DNA of 64,000 bases from Diplonema japonicum (taxonomy: Eukaryota > Euglenozoa > Diplonemea > Diplonemida > Diplonemidae). The DNA is taken from NCBI GenBank assembly GCA_964019335.1, contig OZ025681.1, positions 1-64,000 of the forward strand. The letters are read 5' to 3'. A program made the translations under genes and the position numbers. How positions within the stretch are numbered: position 1 is the first letter of the stretch; each line of letters begins with the position of its first letter. Below the pieces are notes generated by a model. The model was not told where the DNA came from and did not search any database. It saw nothing but the letters and a program-made list of their open reading frames with translations. Below are positions 51,710 through 62,404 of the stretch, in pieces.

Positions 51710-52071
51710 GCTGGAGGTAAATATCAAATAGTAGAACCACGTGGATGAAACATGAAATAAATACTGTTTAGTGCCTTTGTGGTACCGCACCACGCCTTCT
51801 TTCATGCATTCAGTGATGGCTAGAACATGATCCCAAGGCATGGACTTATGGCTCAGTGCATTGGGTATTCATAAGAAACTCACACTAGTATCGGACAAGA
51901 CACTACACGGAGTCGTGCTAGGTAGGGGGCGATTTGGCTCGCGGAGAAGAGTGACCATGAGCAGGATGCCTATGAGCTGGTAGAGAGGCAGCCGCTCTAG
52001 ACCTGCAACAACAACAATTCTTGTGTTTAAGAAAAAGGAGAACACATATCCTTTCCTTCCCTTTTACGTCT
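51710..52071. other. Intergenic, nothing recognised
   Basis: About 360 bp between CK1 and the renalase-like gene, with no frame or repeat of note. Confidence 0.6.
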
Positions 52072-52998
52072 TCACAGCTTGCAAAGCGCCTCTGCAGTGC
52101 TACAAGCAGTGGTGACGCAACCTTCGAAGTTGGGGGTCGCGGCAAAGGCATCGCCCGTGATGAAGACGGAGTGGTCAGGGAGCTTAAAGAAACTGGTGTG
52201 CGGGCACCTCTTATAGACCTGCGAAACATCAAGGAAGTGGGTTGTTGTGCCATGCACGGTGAGGTGAGGCAGCTTGGCAGTTATGTCGTCCAGCATGGCG
52301 GGCAGGGCATCCATGCTGCCGGATGTGCGAAGCCCGTAGGGGACTGAAGAATGCAACAGCAAAGTATGACGCCCCGTACACGTGGCTTCAGGACCGGAAG
52401 GATCCCTTTTCGCAGTGTCGAAACACGCGTACCTCACAGGGCCGTCAGGGTAGTAGTAACAGACCCATGGTACAGGCTCGGAAATCTCGCAGTCGACGAC
52501 AACTACCCAACGCTTCGAATACTCAGCAGCCACCTTCGGCATGCCATGCCCTGCTATGTTCGCATACACGTTCAACGGGACAGTCAGGACTACCGAGGTT
52601 TCCTTTGGAAGAACATTGCCATTTACCTCTATGCCGCACGGGCCTACCTCAATACGAGTGGCCTCCTTGTTCGTGTGCACTGTGGCGCCTGATGCCATGT
52701 CCTCGGCCACGGAGCGGAAGCCCTGTGGTGCGACAAGGCTTGCGGCCGTGTATGGTATGTTCTCTCCTTTGATCGAACCGTTGAAGTCCTGCAGCAAACC
52801 CTTCTCCATCAGATCTATGTACACCTCACTGTTCTGCTTCGTGACGTACTGGCACCCCACATCCGCTCCTGCAAGCAGCCCTGCTCGGCCCCCAAGGCTG
52901 CCATCCTTCTCCCAAATCTCACACGGGATGCCCTTCATGCGCAAGAAGCGGGACACGGCGCACCCCGTTATCCCCCCTCCTATGACCAGCGTCTGCAT
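52072..52998 (-). CDS. Renalase-like FAD-dependent oxidoreductase
   Basis: 308 residues, single exon. The N-terminus is a Rossmann FAD-binding strand (TLVIGGGITGCAVSRFL, GxGxxG) with the acidic ribose-binding residue in IWEKDGSLGGRAG. The C-terminus, VFITGDAFAATPNFEGCVTT, is the second FAD-binding motif of the amine-oxidase/renalase group. The length (about 300-340) fits renalase rather than larger amine oxidases. Renalase oxidises off-form (alpha) NAD(P)H dihydropyridines; the substrate is inferred from family only. No signal peptide or TM helix, so probably cytosolic. A CTTCAG lies 16 bp before the ATG. Confidence 0.82.
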   Translation of the reverse strand: MQTLVIGGGITGCAVSRFLRMKGIPCEIWEKDGSLGGRAGLLAGADVGCQYVTKQNSEVYIDLMEKGLLQDFNGSIKGENIPYTAASLVAPQGFRSVAEDMASGATVHTNKEATRIEVGPCGIEVNGNVLPKETSVVLTVPLNVYANIAGHGMPKVAAEYSKRWVVVVDCEISEPVPWVCYYYPDGPVRYACFDTAKRDPSGPEATCTGRHTLLLHSSVPYGLRTSGSMDALPAMLDDITAKLPHLTVHGTTTHFLDVSQVYKRCPHTSFFKLPDHSVFITGDAFAATPNFEGCVTTACSTAEALCKL

Positions 52999-53717
52999 CG
53001 AACAATAAGACAGCCTGAAGAAGTTGATAAGGAAAGCAACTTGGTGGTGTCACGCTGACAAAAGAAAAAATGAAAAAAAAGGGAAAAGAGCAATAATAAA
53101 AGAGTTGGCTAGTTGCTGGTCATGTACGCCTGGGGGTTGACCTGTAGAAGGAGTAGTAGCCCAGCACATGCTCTCTTAGCGACAACATTTCATCGTCAGA
53201 AACAATATTCTGCTCTTCGCCGCAAAAAACGCTCTTTCTTAGAAATAATAAAAGAGAGGAAGAAAGGGGAAGGAAAAAAAAAAAAAGGGAGCTCTGAAAA
53301 AAAAAAAAAAAAAACAACATCATTCTATTCCGCCCTTCGTCATTCACTAGTGGGGGGTATCATATTAAAATAGTAAACATATGAAAACTCAGCATGTCAC
53401 CTCGTAACCCTCCAAATGCTAACCCCCTCGAACTGACCCAGGAAAAGCGACCTTGAGTTCAGAATCGTGACTCATATGACTCGGCAGGGTAAAAAAAATA
53501 GAATCTACTTAATCTAACCAATAAAAGGACGAAGCGCATAGGATACCTAGCCTAGATGGATTTCAGACAAGCGAAGATAAAAGAACCGCTGGTGACCTTT
53601 CTTCTGCCCAAAAAAAAACCTCCCCCGTGAAAAGACGCTGTTCTTCTTGTGCAGAAAAAAAAAAAAGATCACCATCAAACTTTTTCTATTTTCTGAATCT
53701 AAAACCATCCTAAAAAT

Positions 53718-53840
53718 GATTCTTTATAGCTATATGTCCTTTGTTGGTTTTGCATGAGCAAAAAAAATGGCTTTAAAAAAAAAGCAGCGAAAATTCTTTG
53801 CTCGGCATGAGCTGGATGTAGCTATAAAATCTTTTCTTTG
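53718..53840. repeat. MITE-like inverted-repeat element, copy 1
   Basis: Ends TTTATAGCTATATG and TGTAGCTATAAA are near-inverted, with a further inner inverted pair (GAGCAAA / TTTGCTC). It aligns along its length with 60914-61029. Confidence 0.7.
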
Positions 53841-54798
53841 TAACAAAAAAAAAAAGAGGAAAAAAAAAAGACATCCCGAGTGACGTCACAGCCGGGTTAA
53901 TCGTTCTGATTGCTAGATATCTATCGCTTCGTCCTTTCATGGTTAATAACGTTTGACTGGTAGTTTTGTACGTGCAAAAGTAAAAACCTGGAGAGGTTTG
54001 TGCACCTAACGTTTTTTGAAGAAAAAAAAAAAAGAAAAAAATTCGATTCAACTTTCAGTGTGAACGGGGAGAACACACTAATCGGCTGTTTACGTCATTC
54101 ATACACCTTCTTCTCCTCGGCAATGCACCTCAATCAAATAAGATCTTCAGTCTAACTGCTGGTAGGTCACTGACACAGACTATGCCTCTTCTGAAGCGCA
54201 AGCTAGCGTAAAATTCACACAAACCTTTCGGCCTGTAGCCTTGTAACTAAATAAAATAAAATAATAATGCCACAAATCTTTAAAACCCGTCGTGCCTAGT
54301 AACAGAAGAAGGATCAGGTTTTAGAGATAGGCGTTAATTAGTAAGGGGGTGGAGCGAAAGAAGAAGAAAAAAAAAAATTACTTTTTAAATACGGTTGTTC
54401 CGAATATTCAATTAACTGGTCATTCCTTGTGGCCAGCTAATCGAAAACACGAAATAACCGCAAGAGAGAGAAGGACCGTCTGGCTAAAAGTGGTAAATGG
54501 GACTGAGATTCGAATAATTTTTTTGATTTTCTGTTTTCACTGTCGAAACTCTTCCGCACCTTGATCCCAGATTGACTGCTATGGTGTGTTAGAATCCCTG
54601 CAACAGGTCTTCAAAAAAGGAATGTAAAAAAGAATAAAGAGGTAAAAGGAAATCCCTGATCTGGGACGTCCACACAAAAAATAAAATAAAAAAAGAAAAA
54701 AAGGTTTAATTCCTAGGAAGGCAAGGTTTAATTTTTAGGAAGGCAGTAATAAAGGAAACAAATAAACTATGTGCATGAATGTTAATAAGGTAAGAAAA

Positions 54799-54935
54799 TA
54801 ATAGCTATTTACTGCCAACAAGTAATGACCTTACCGTTACCTCGAGGTTCCGCATTTTACCGTCGAGGGCCCGCAGGGCCCGAGATGGTAAAATGCGGAA
54901 CCGGGGTCCGTAAAGCATTACTTGGCGGTAGGTAA
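54799..54935. repeat. Nested foldback element
   Basis: A perfect 16-bp inverted pair, GGTTCCGCATTTTACC (54846-54861) and GGTAAAATGCGGAACC (54887-54902), surrounds a GGGCCC/GGGCCC core. Outer arms TACTGCCAACAAGTAATG and CATTACTTGGCGGTAG are also near-inverted. Confidence 0.85.
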
Positions 54936-55194
54936 GTGGTTTTATTTCACGACACTCTGAAATTACTTCCACGAGGGGCACAAAGGGGCGACAAGGGGTA
55001 CAACAAGAGAGGGGTAACAAAGGTTACAATACAAGTTGTTTTTCCTCCTTTTGTTGACTAAAAGTGCTGCCGCGTCGCTGGCATTGCCACTGTCACCATC
55101 TCTAATCAGGCCTTCTCATCTCTCTCGCTCCTCACTTTCTGCTGCTTCGATATTTTGAAGTCTTTTGGGGAGCTTGGGTAAGCTGACTAAGTTA

Positions 55195-55390
55195 CCCTTA
55201 GAAGAGTTACCCCCAGAAACTGGGAACAAGGCCTAGCCAAAAGTGGGCAAATTGGGAGGAAAAAGTAGTCCAACTTGGAACTGAGCCGAGGCAAAAGTTG
55301 GCCAATTGAGCCTGGGGGGAAATTGGCAAACTGAGGGGAAAAAGTAGCCCCACTGGGAACCGAACCGAGGCAAAAATTGGCCTGCTGAGG
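55195..55390. repeat. Imperfect tandem repeat of Gly/Ala-poor, purine-rich units
   Basis: Units built on GGGAAC...GGCAAAAGTTGGCCAATTG and GGGGAAAAAGTAG recur two to three times with a period of about 65 bp. Confidence 0.65.
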
Positions 55391-55393
55391 CAT

Positions 55394-55702
55394 ATTATTT
55401 ACCGGAAACCCCTATTACCTCACGGAAAACAGGCCATTATTTCACCGTGAAGTAATGAGATTTAGCGTGAAGTAATGGTAATTTCAGAAGAGTGAAATAA
55501 TAGCTATTTACTGCCAACAAGTAATAATTTTACCGTGCTCGAGGTCGGCAAAGCATTACTTGGCGGTAGGTAATGGTTTTATTATTTACCGGAAACCCCT
55601 ATTACTTCACGGAAAGCAGGCCATTATTTCACAGTGAAGTAATGAGATTTAGCGTGAAGTAATGGGCCCCCTAGTGCGTGAAGTAATTTCTGAAGAGTGA
55701 AA
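55394..55702. repeat. Alternating direct repeat modules
   Basis: ATTATTTACCGGAAACCCCT at 55394 recurs at 55581, each followed by a highly similar stretch of about 110 bp ending GAAGAGTGAAATAA. Between them TAGCTATTTACTGCCAACAA (55501) repeats the outer arm at 54803. Both modules contain GTGAAGTAATG and its inverse. Confidence 0.85.
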
Positions 55703-56136
55703 TAAAATAAAGAAGAGGTTTCCATTTGAAACAAATGGTGAAAAGGAGGGAATACTGCGCACTGAAGAGGGGGGGGGTGGGGGAAGAAAACTAGATAGGT
55801 AACCGGGAAATGGAACGTAACCTAAAAACCAAGGATGTGTGCCTTCTAGAACAACACCCCGTCACGTCTGCCTCGTGGTAAGGCGTAGGAAGTATTTAAT
55901 TCTAAAGAACCATTCTTCACCCTTTTTCTTAAATTACTTTTCTTAACCATTAAAGAACGAGCGCTAGATATTAAAATTTGTAAAGGCATTTTAAGTACCA
56001 CACACCTTGTCATTCCGGCAAACTTCTCCTCCGAAATCTTTCGCTTTACAGTTGAAAAAGAAAAAAAAAAAGAAAATCCCAGTGTGAAAAGAATATGCAG
56101 TTCTCGATTTCCTCCCCTCTTCAGTTGTTCTTAAAA

Positions 56137-59100
56137 CTATTCCTCGACCTTGTCTTCTCCCTTCTCCGACTCTGGACGCTCAAGGATGTCCTCACCGCAA
56201 TCTGCCACACAGCAGCAGCTACCTAAGAGCAGGTAGTTCGCCAGCACAGCAAACAGAGCGCCTGTGAAGGTGAGGCGGAGCCCATCTCGCATCTCCGATG
56301 TGAAGGGACCTGTGCACCCACGGATGGCACAGCCTATGTCCGATCTAGCTTGTGCAATGGCGTGGTGAGCAATAAGCTCATTCAACGGGAGTGCCACAAG
56401 AGTACAGAACAGCACAGCAATGATGGCTGTTGGGTGGGGAAGGACGCGCAAGCGTTGCACAACCACTGCCACGGGAGGAAGTAACTGTGCAAAGATGTAC
56501 CACCAGTACTGCTGGTTGCTAACTGAGAAGGCCTCCCCACCGTTTCCATCCTCATAGTACACAGCGTAGCCAATCACCATCAGAAACCATGCAAACGAAT
56601 TCACGCCCATGCTCACCGCCGACAGCACACGGTACGATCGCACGCACACCGTTATGCTCCCCTCCCCACCCTTGTTCTTTGCCTTTTCCACCACCGCCGC
56701 CCACTCCACCAGTAACGCCAGCGTCCCCAACATCGCTGACCCTGTCGTCGTCGCGATCACAGCCTTCATGGCGTCAGCCTTCTCCTCATCCTCTGGGATG
56801 GGAATGTACGTGTCGGAGAAGGGTTCACTGATGTTACCATGTAACCTCTGATACCCATCAAAGCACGAGGAAGTCTCCCTGATGTACACCCTTGAAGGCA
56901 CGCCGTTATAAAGACTCAGCTGCAGTTCACTACATGTCTCACTATCGAAGTTGTTAGAAAGTGGTGTAAATTCTGCCGGGCCAGAGGAAGGCGAGAAATG
57001 TTCTGTGCAATCGTCGCCGATGTAAAGCTGCTTGATGCCGTCCCCCCCGCACTCCACGCCGCCTTTCATCCAGAATACCGCAAATGAGTTGCGTAACCCG
57101 TTCAGTTCCGGCTTCAAAAAACCACACTGCCCCACCGGAGCGGATACCATAACACCACGGTCGCTGCACCCAGTGTTCCTGGAGTAGAGCATCACTTGCA
57201 GGTACTCAGACGCTGCATCATTCATGGATGCAAAAAGGCTGGGGTGCGTGGTACCGCTGATTTCCTCGACGTAGTAGCTCCATCCAGATGGCAGCGGCAT
57301 GCTTGACGAACCGCAGGGCTCGTAAGCTTCGAAGAGAGTTGAGTTACATTTCAGGAGGTACGTGTAGTTACTACCAGTGTTTATGCCATCGAATCTGAGC
57401 TGCAAATCGACGGTACGTTGGGTAAAATGCTCGATATTCTGAATAGCAAGGCGCAGTTCCACATCAGTAGGTGGCGTGGGTTGAGTCCATACGAGCAGGT
57501 CAGCGTCGAAAGTAGTGGTTGCTAACAGCGATGCTTCGGTACACGGTCCCATTGGAAGAAGCAAATGATCCGCGTCACACTCCAAGACAACGCACCGCCC
57601 CGCTGCGAATGCTGATGAGACGGCCCCTACAGAAGAGCATTCCAGGAGGGGGGCGTTGATCTGAACTGAGAAGGTACCCAACTCCAATCCTGCCTTTAAT
57701 CTGTTGTACAAGCCATTGTCCTTGAGATCCGACAGCACAGTGTCCGCCAGTGTTGCCTCTTTGTAGACGAAGTTGACGTCGGTGGTGGCGCTCACGACGA
57801 AGGTGACCCCCGCTGTGCCCCTCCGTGTGCCGCACATCGCGGCGGCCTTCATACCCGCGGTGTCACTAACGCTCAGCTTGTCCGCAATGATGTTCTTCAC
57901 AAGGCCGCTCCACTCCGGGTTGAGACGAACCAAGTCACAAAGGGCAGCGGGAAACTCAAGCTTTACGAGGGTGTGATAGGTGAGGGTGCTGATGAGTGTG
58001 GTGGCTTGGCCCGTCGGGTAGCATATGTGCACAGGAGGTGCGGTGCCATAGTCAGCAGACGGGCAGACACAACGTCCTTGCTCACACGACGAGCCGGAAC
58101 CTATGCAAGTGCCCGCTGAACAGAAGGAAATCGGCTCCACAAGGAATGCACCAGGTACTTGCGGTGCGCCCAAGGTAGACGCAGTGCGGTGGTTGGGGGA
58201 CCCGCCCTCAATGCATGGGATCCGGTCTGCTGAGTGCTCATACGCTTCGGAGAGTGCAGCTGAGTGCTCCATAACGAGGGGAGAGTGCATGACGACCATC
58301 AAGGACATTGCAATGAGCAGCCCGTGGTGGCTCCTCCGGTAACCCACTGCTGCAAGGAACATGACCACACACGGTGTCATGACCTGGAAGAAGTTCATCC
58401 ACTGCACGAGGTTCGCCTCCCGTCGGAACTGGCTGCCCAGATCGCCACCCAGCGTGCTCCTCGTATCGTGGACCACAACAGCAAAGGTAATGAAAGTCAC
58501 GACAGCAAAGATCGCCGACATGAGTGACGCGCAGAAGACTACCTTGTCGACTGTGTCAGGGTGCTCAGCAGCCCACTTTGCGAAAGACACCATGAGGCCC
58601 CCCCTTGGAGTTGTGTTCTTCATCTCACACTCCATCAAATAAGCCGCATGTGCCTCTTCCTTCACATCGCACGTGTCTGGGAAACAGAGTAACAGGACAA
58701 CTGCAATGGCAACAAGAAGCAAGGTAACGATAGATAAGGCCATGACGGCTTCTGCCAGATTGGCGGTGGACTCGGGTGCCTTAAACGACAAATGACTCAT
58801 CAGAGAAGCAGTTCTAATGAGAAACCCGATCACGACAGAGGACAGCGCGACGGGAAAGAACCTATCGGCAGACCAGTAAGCACGCACAGAGTAGGACGTC
58901 TTCATCATGTAGAGACCAAGAATGACAGGAGTGATTGTGTACCACCACGCAATCACGGCCCTCGCCTTCTCTTGGTCTTCCATGCACCACCCGTCCATCC
59001 TGTGCCAAACGCCTCCCCACAATGAGAACAGCAGCAACCCAAGAAATACAAAACAACCACCACCCCACCTAAACACCCTCCAAGGCACCTCTTTTTCCCA

Positions 59101-59214
59101 TGGGCGTGCCGGCGTCACCTGGTTATCATTCACTGCTGCCTCTGGACGCTTGCTTAACTCAGCATCGTTCTTCGCTGCATTGTCGCTGTCATAGCCGTAA
59201 GGCTCTGTCGTCAT
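56137..59214 (-). CDS. Twelve-TM membrane protein with large luminal loop, unknown function
   Basis: Single exon, 1,025 residues, first gene of the array in transcription order. An acidic cytosolic N-terminus (no signal peptide) leads into about seven TM helices (residues about 50-320, for example CFVFLGLLLFSLWGGVW). A roughly 460-residue extracellular or luminal loop (about 330-800) has many Cys, an EGF-like patch (CIGSGSSCEQGRCVCPSADYG) and two roughly repeated halves. Five more TM helices follow (about 808-1005) and an acidic tail. I recognise no family; the layout suggests a receptor or transporter. No C/T-AG acceptor is close to the ATG; the nearest (TTCGCAG) is 46 bp upstream, so the 5' leader may be longer. 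Confidence 0.85.
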   Translation of the reverse strand: MTTEPYGYDSDNAAKNDAELSKRPEAAVNDNQVTPARPWEKEVPWRVFRWGGGCFVFLGLLLFSLWGGVWHRMDGWCMEDQEKARAVIAWWYTITPVILGLYMMKTSYSVRAYWSADRFFPVALSSVVIGFLIRTASLMSHLSFKAPESTANLAEAVMALSIVTLLLVAIAVVLLLCFPDTCDVKEEAHAAYLMECEMKNTTPRGGLMVSFAKWAAEHPDTVDKVVFCASLMSAIFAVVTFITFAVVVHDTRSTLGGDLGSQFRREANLVQWMNFFQVMTPCVVMFLAAVGYRRSHHGLLIAMSLMVVMHSPLVMEHSAALSEAYEHSADRIPCIEGGSPNHRTASTLGAPQVPGAFLVEPISFCSAGTCIGSGSSCEQGRCVCPSADYGTAPPVHICYPTGQATTLISTLTYHTLVKLEFPAALCDLVRLNPEWSGLVKNIIADKLSVSDTAGMKAAAMCGTRRGTAGVTFVVSATTDVNFVYKEATLADTVLSDLKDNGLYNRLKAGLELGTFSVQINAPLLECSSVGAVSSAFAAGRCVVLECDADHLLLPMGPCTEASLLATTTFDADLLVWTQPTPPTDVELRLAIQNIEHFTQRTVDLQLRFDGINTGSNYTYLLKCNSTLFEAYEPCGSSSMPLPSGWSYYVEEISGTTHPSLFASMNDAASEYLQVMLYSRNTGCSDRGVMVSAPVGQCGFLKPELNGLRNSFAVFWMKGGVECGGDGIKQLYIGDDCTEHFSPSSGPAEFTPLSNNFDSETCSELQLSLYNGVPSRVYIRETSSCFDGYQRLHGNISEPFSDTYIPIPEDEEKADAMKAVIATTTGSAMLGTLALLVEWAAVVEKAKNKGGEGSITVCVRSYRVLSAVSMGVNSFAWFLMVIGYAVYYEDGNGGEAFSVSNQQYWWYIFAQLLPPVAVVVQRLRVLPHPTAIIAVLFCTLVALPLNELIAHHAIAQARSDIGCAIRGCTGPFTSEMRDGLRLTFTGALFAVLANYLLLGSCCCVADCGEDILERPESEKGEDKVEE

Positions 59215-59452
59215 TTGATTATTTCTTTCTTTTTTGTTAAAAAAATGAAGGAAAAGAAACCTGCGAACGAAAAAAAAAAAAAAAGGATACTTTTATTTAT
59301 TTGCGCAAGCGTGACCTTTACTAAGTTCGTTAAATATAAAAAAAAGAAAAGACATAGACAAAGATGAAATAACTCAGAAGCAAAGTAGAGGGGGGACGGG
59401 GGAGGGCAGTGAAAAGAAGCTGGGCAGCATCCCATGCAGAATCGAAACGAGA

Positions 59453-59472
59453 GGGGGGGGGGGGGGGGGGGG
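59453..59472 (+). repeat. Poly-G run (20)
   Basis: Twenty uninterrupted G. Similar runs at 63622-63640 (19) and 63947-63966 (20), all on the plus strand. Confidence 0.95.
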
Positions 59473-60913
59473 AGGCAAATGGATGCTCCCCTCTCATCCG
59501 AATGTTCATCAAAAAAAAATATTAGAGATGCACTGCCACGGCTGTAGAAAAAGGACTAGTTTGTATCAAGGAGGGGAAGAGATATTCACGCAGATGAACG
59601 GCGCACCAGATTCTCGTTTCTCATCAAACTTGTGACATGCAGATGCACGCGCGCTCAAACTGTCTCCCTTAAAGGAAAGAAAAAAAAGTGCAATTCACTT
59701 GTTCATGCCGCAGAAGAAACGGCTGTAGTGATGCTTGTGCACAGCCAAGGATTAGCCGTGTTGAAGATAAGCCCAACATTGCTAGCCTCAATATATCATA
59801 ACGCGGGTTCTGCAGAAGAGACAAAAAAAAAAGGAAAAAAAAGGATGGCCAACAAGACATTGGCAACATTTCATTTTCTTCCCCCCCCCCCCCTGATGTA
59901 CCGAGATGCCATCTCGCAGACATGGCGTGCCTGATCCCCCTGTTGAGAGGTTTGTCTGTGCCTGGGTGACAGTTGCTCCTGCGGCTTGGTAGTGCAATGG
60001 CTGATGACAGCCGGCCACGCTTGCCTTATTCTTATCTCTCTGCCGGGCACCTGTCAACCGGGCACAGACTTCCTTGAAATAACTCGCTTGAGGGGAAGTG
60101 TCGTTACGCACCTAGACCCGGCCAAAGGTCTTGCTGCCCCTTTAAAAAAAGGATTCTTTTTATCCCACATTTTACAAACGGATCTTTCGTGGCACGTAGT
60201 TAGCTCTTTCTTCATAATTTCTTTTTCTTATGCATTTTCTGTTTCTTTTTCTTTTCGTTCTTTTCTTTTCTCTCTTTTTTTTTTTGATGGTCTTTTTCTT
60301 TTTTCGCCTTTTAAAAATTAACACAAAAAACAAAAACAAAAAAAAAAAATAGATCGTTTTTCGGAAATATATTCGCCCGGAATTCTCGCCGATTTGGTTT
60401 TGAAATATTTTCTTTGCGCAACTCGAGACCTATGTTGAAGTTGCCCATGTCTGGGTGTGGTCTTCTTATTGGCAGAAAACGTCTTTACCCGAACTAAAAT
60501 AAATCTTCGGGCGAATCTGTTTCCGAAATACAGTAATTATAATATAACTTTCTTCTTCTTTTTCTTTTTCTTTTTCTTTTTCTTTTTCTTTTTCTTTTTC
60601 TTTTTCTTTTTCTTTTTAGCTGAGCAAAAATACCTTTTCTTCTCCCCTGGGTTTTCTTTTCTTTTTTGTTCTTTTTAAAACCAGTGAAATAATAATAGCA
60701 AAAAGAGGTGGCTTTTTATTTTGACAAAGGAACATATAGGTCGAGACCGAGGGTGTTTCTATTAAAGATGACCCTCGGTGGACGTATATCGGTTATAACT
60801 CGCCCAAGCAGTCTGCAGTCAGGACCGAAAGCCCCTCCTGCCACACTACTCTTTCCGTCAATTCCTGTAAAAAAAAAAATACAAGTCATTGGAGGAAAAA
60901 AAAAAGAGAAAAA

Positions 60914-61029
60914 TAATTCTTTATGACTATATGTCTTTTGTTGTTCGAGCAAACAAGGTTTCTAGAAAGCTGCGAAAGTTCTTTTTGCTCGGCACAAGTT
61001 GCATATAGTTATAAAATCATTTTTCTTTG
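60914..61029. repeat. MITE-like inverted-repeat element, copy 2
   Basis: AATTCTTTATGACTATATGT...GCATATAGTTATAAAATCA aligns with 53718-53840 over its whole length and keeps the same inner GAGCAAA / TTTTGCTCGGCAC pair. Confidence 0.7.
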
Positions 61030-61077
61030 GAAGATAAATATTATTTTGTAACAAAAAAAAAATTAATATATATGAGT

Positions 61078-61310
61078 TAAAGGAGGCCGGTGTTGGCGGC
61101 GCCCTGCACTGCGGTGTACAGCTCAACCCCAGCCGGTGCGTCCCGGGTAACCAAGATTCTGCGCTCGTGCAGTTTGCTGCCTGTTCGTCACCCTGAGCAT
61201 CTGCATTATGTTCTTCCACTCGGGCGCTACCGGTGATGACCGACGAGGAGGTCAACAGCGAACAACACATCTGATGTTTTTCTTATATTTTCATGTTATC
61301 CCCACCACCT
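61078..61310. repeat. Dispersed repeat, copy A
   Basis: CACTCGGGCGCTACCGGTGA (61217-61236) and the following bases to GTCAACAGC match 63283-63326 with one indel; TGTTATCCCCACCA follows in both. Its start resembles 19842. Confidence 0.75.
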
Positions 61311-62250
61311 AATTAAAAAAAAAAGAATAACTAAAGGTGACAATATTTATTTTTAAAAAAAAAAAAGAAGAAAATACTCGATCTATTTTTGCGGTGCGCT
61401 GGTTGACTGCCTTCCGAAAAAAAAGAATCTTAATTCTTTTTACGCAATCTTTTTCTTTTTCTTGACAAATACCGTATAATTGACCATATGAGTTCGTCCG
61501 GAAAAAAAAAGAATGTCAACACTTTTCAGCACCTATAAAAGTGGTAAAAAGCATGTTTTTGCACGTTTTAGAAATGAAATAAACGGCGCGCATTGTGCAC
61601 ATACTTAGACGGCAATTCTCAACACAAAGTGGTGTCGGACTACTTTTGTACTTAGAAATCTCTTCCGAGGGCTTTCCGCAGCAAAAAAAGGGTTCATTTG
61701 TTGACATTTCTCTCCGGACAGACTCATATTAAAAAAAAGAAAAATCACGAAAAGAAAAAAGCTGGACGCTCGACGGCCCAAGGGTGATGGGCCTTTGGGC
61801 TTTTTGGTGTATTTTTGCTGACGAGCCCGTCTTAGGGAAATATATACGAACCACAAGTAATAACCAAAAAAAAACAAAAAAAAAAAAAAATGGGAGAGAG
61901 CGATCCTCCAAGGGCCAAGGTTCAAACACAACATTCTTCTTTGTTTCTTGAGGCCAAAGTGGCTGCTGCCGGTCATGCTTCAAAGCATATTGAATGGAAA
62001 GAGAAAATAGGATATAAAATAAATAGGAGGCAGTGGTATACCATGAGTGCTACTGTCGCAAGGAAAAAAAAAAATCCTTTTTATTTCTTTTTTCTTTGTT
62101 CTCATATTCTTTTCTGTTTCTTTTTTTTTTGGTTTAGTTGTTTTCTTTCATGTTCTGTTCTTTTTTTCTTTTTTTTTCCCCAACAACGATCGCCTCACTT
62201 CAAAGCTGCTTTTGAGAAGGTAAAAATAAAAGTGAACGATTCCACTTTCT

Positions 62251-62298
<48 letters not shown>

Positions 62299-62404
62299 TT
62301 CTTTTTTTTCTTTCGTCACTCAAACTGTTTCGACAGGACTAAAGCCCTTCTTATGTTAGCTGCCCACGTGTAAAAAAAAAAAAAAAAAGAGAGAGGAAAA
62401 CAAC

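Larger units (their letters stand above)
52999..56136. other. 3.1-kb intergenic region with repeats
   Basis: No gene recognised. AT-rich with A-runs, a MITE-like copy (53718-53840), a hairpin and alternating repeat modules (54799-55702). All open frames are short and low in complexity. Confidence 0.65.

Noticed and set aside
60457-62342. ORFs with long Phe/Ser runs
   Set aside because: Products of TTTTTC and TTTC microsatellites.
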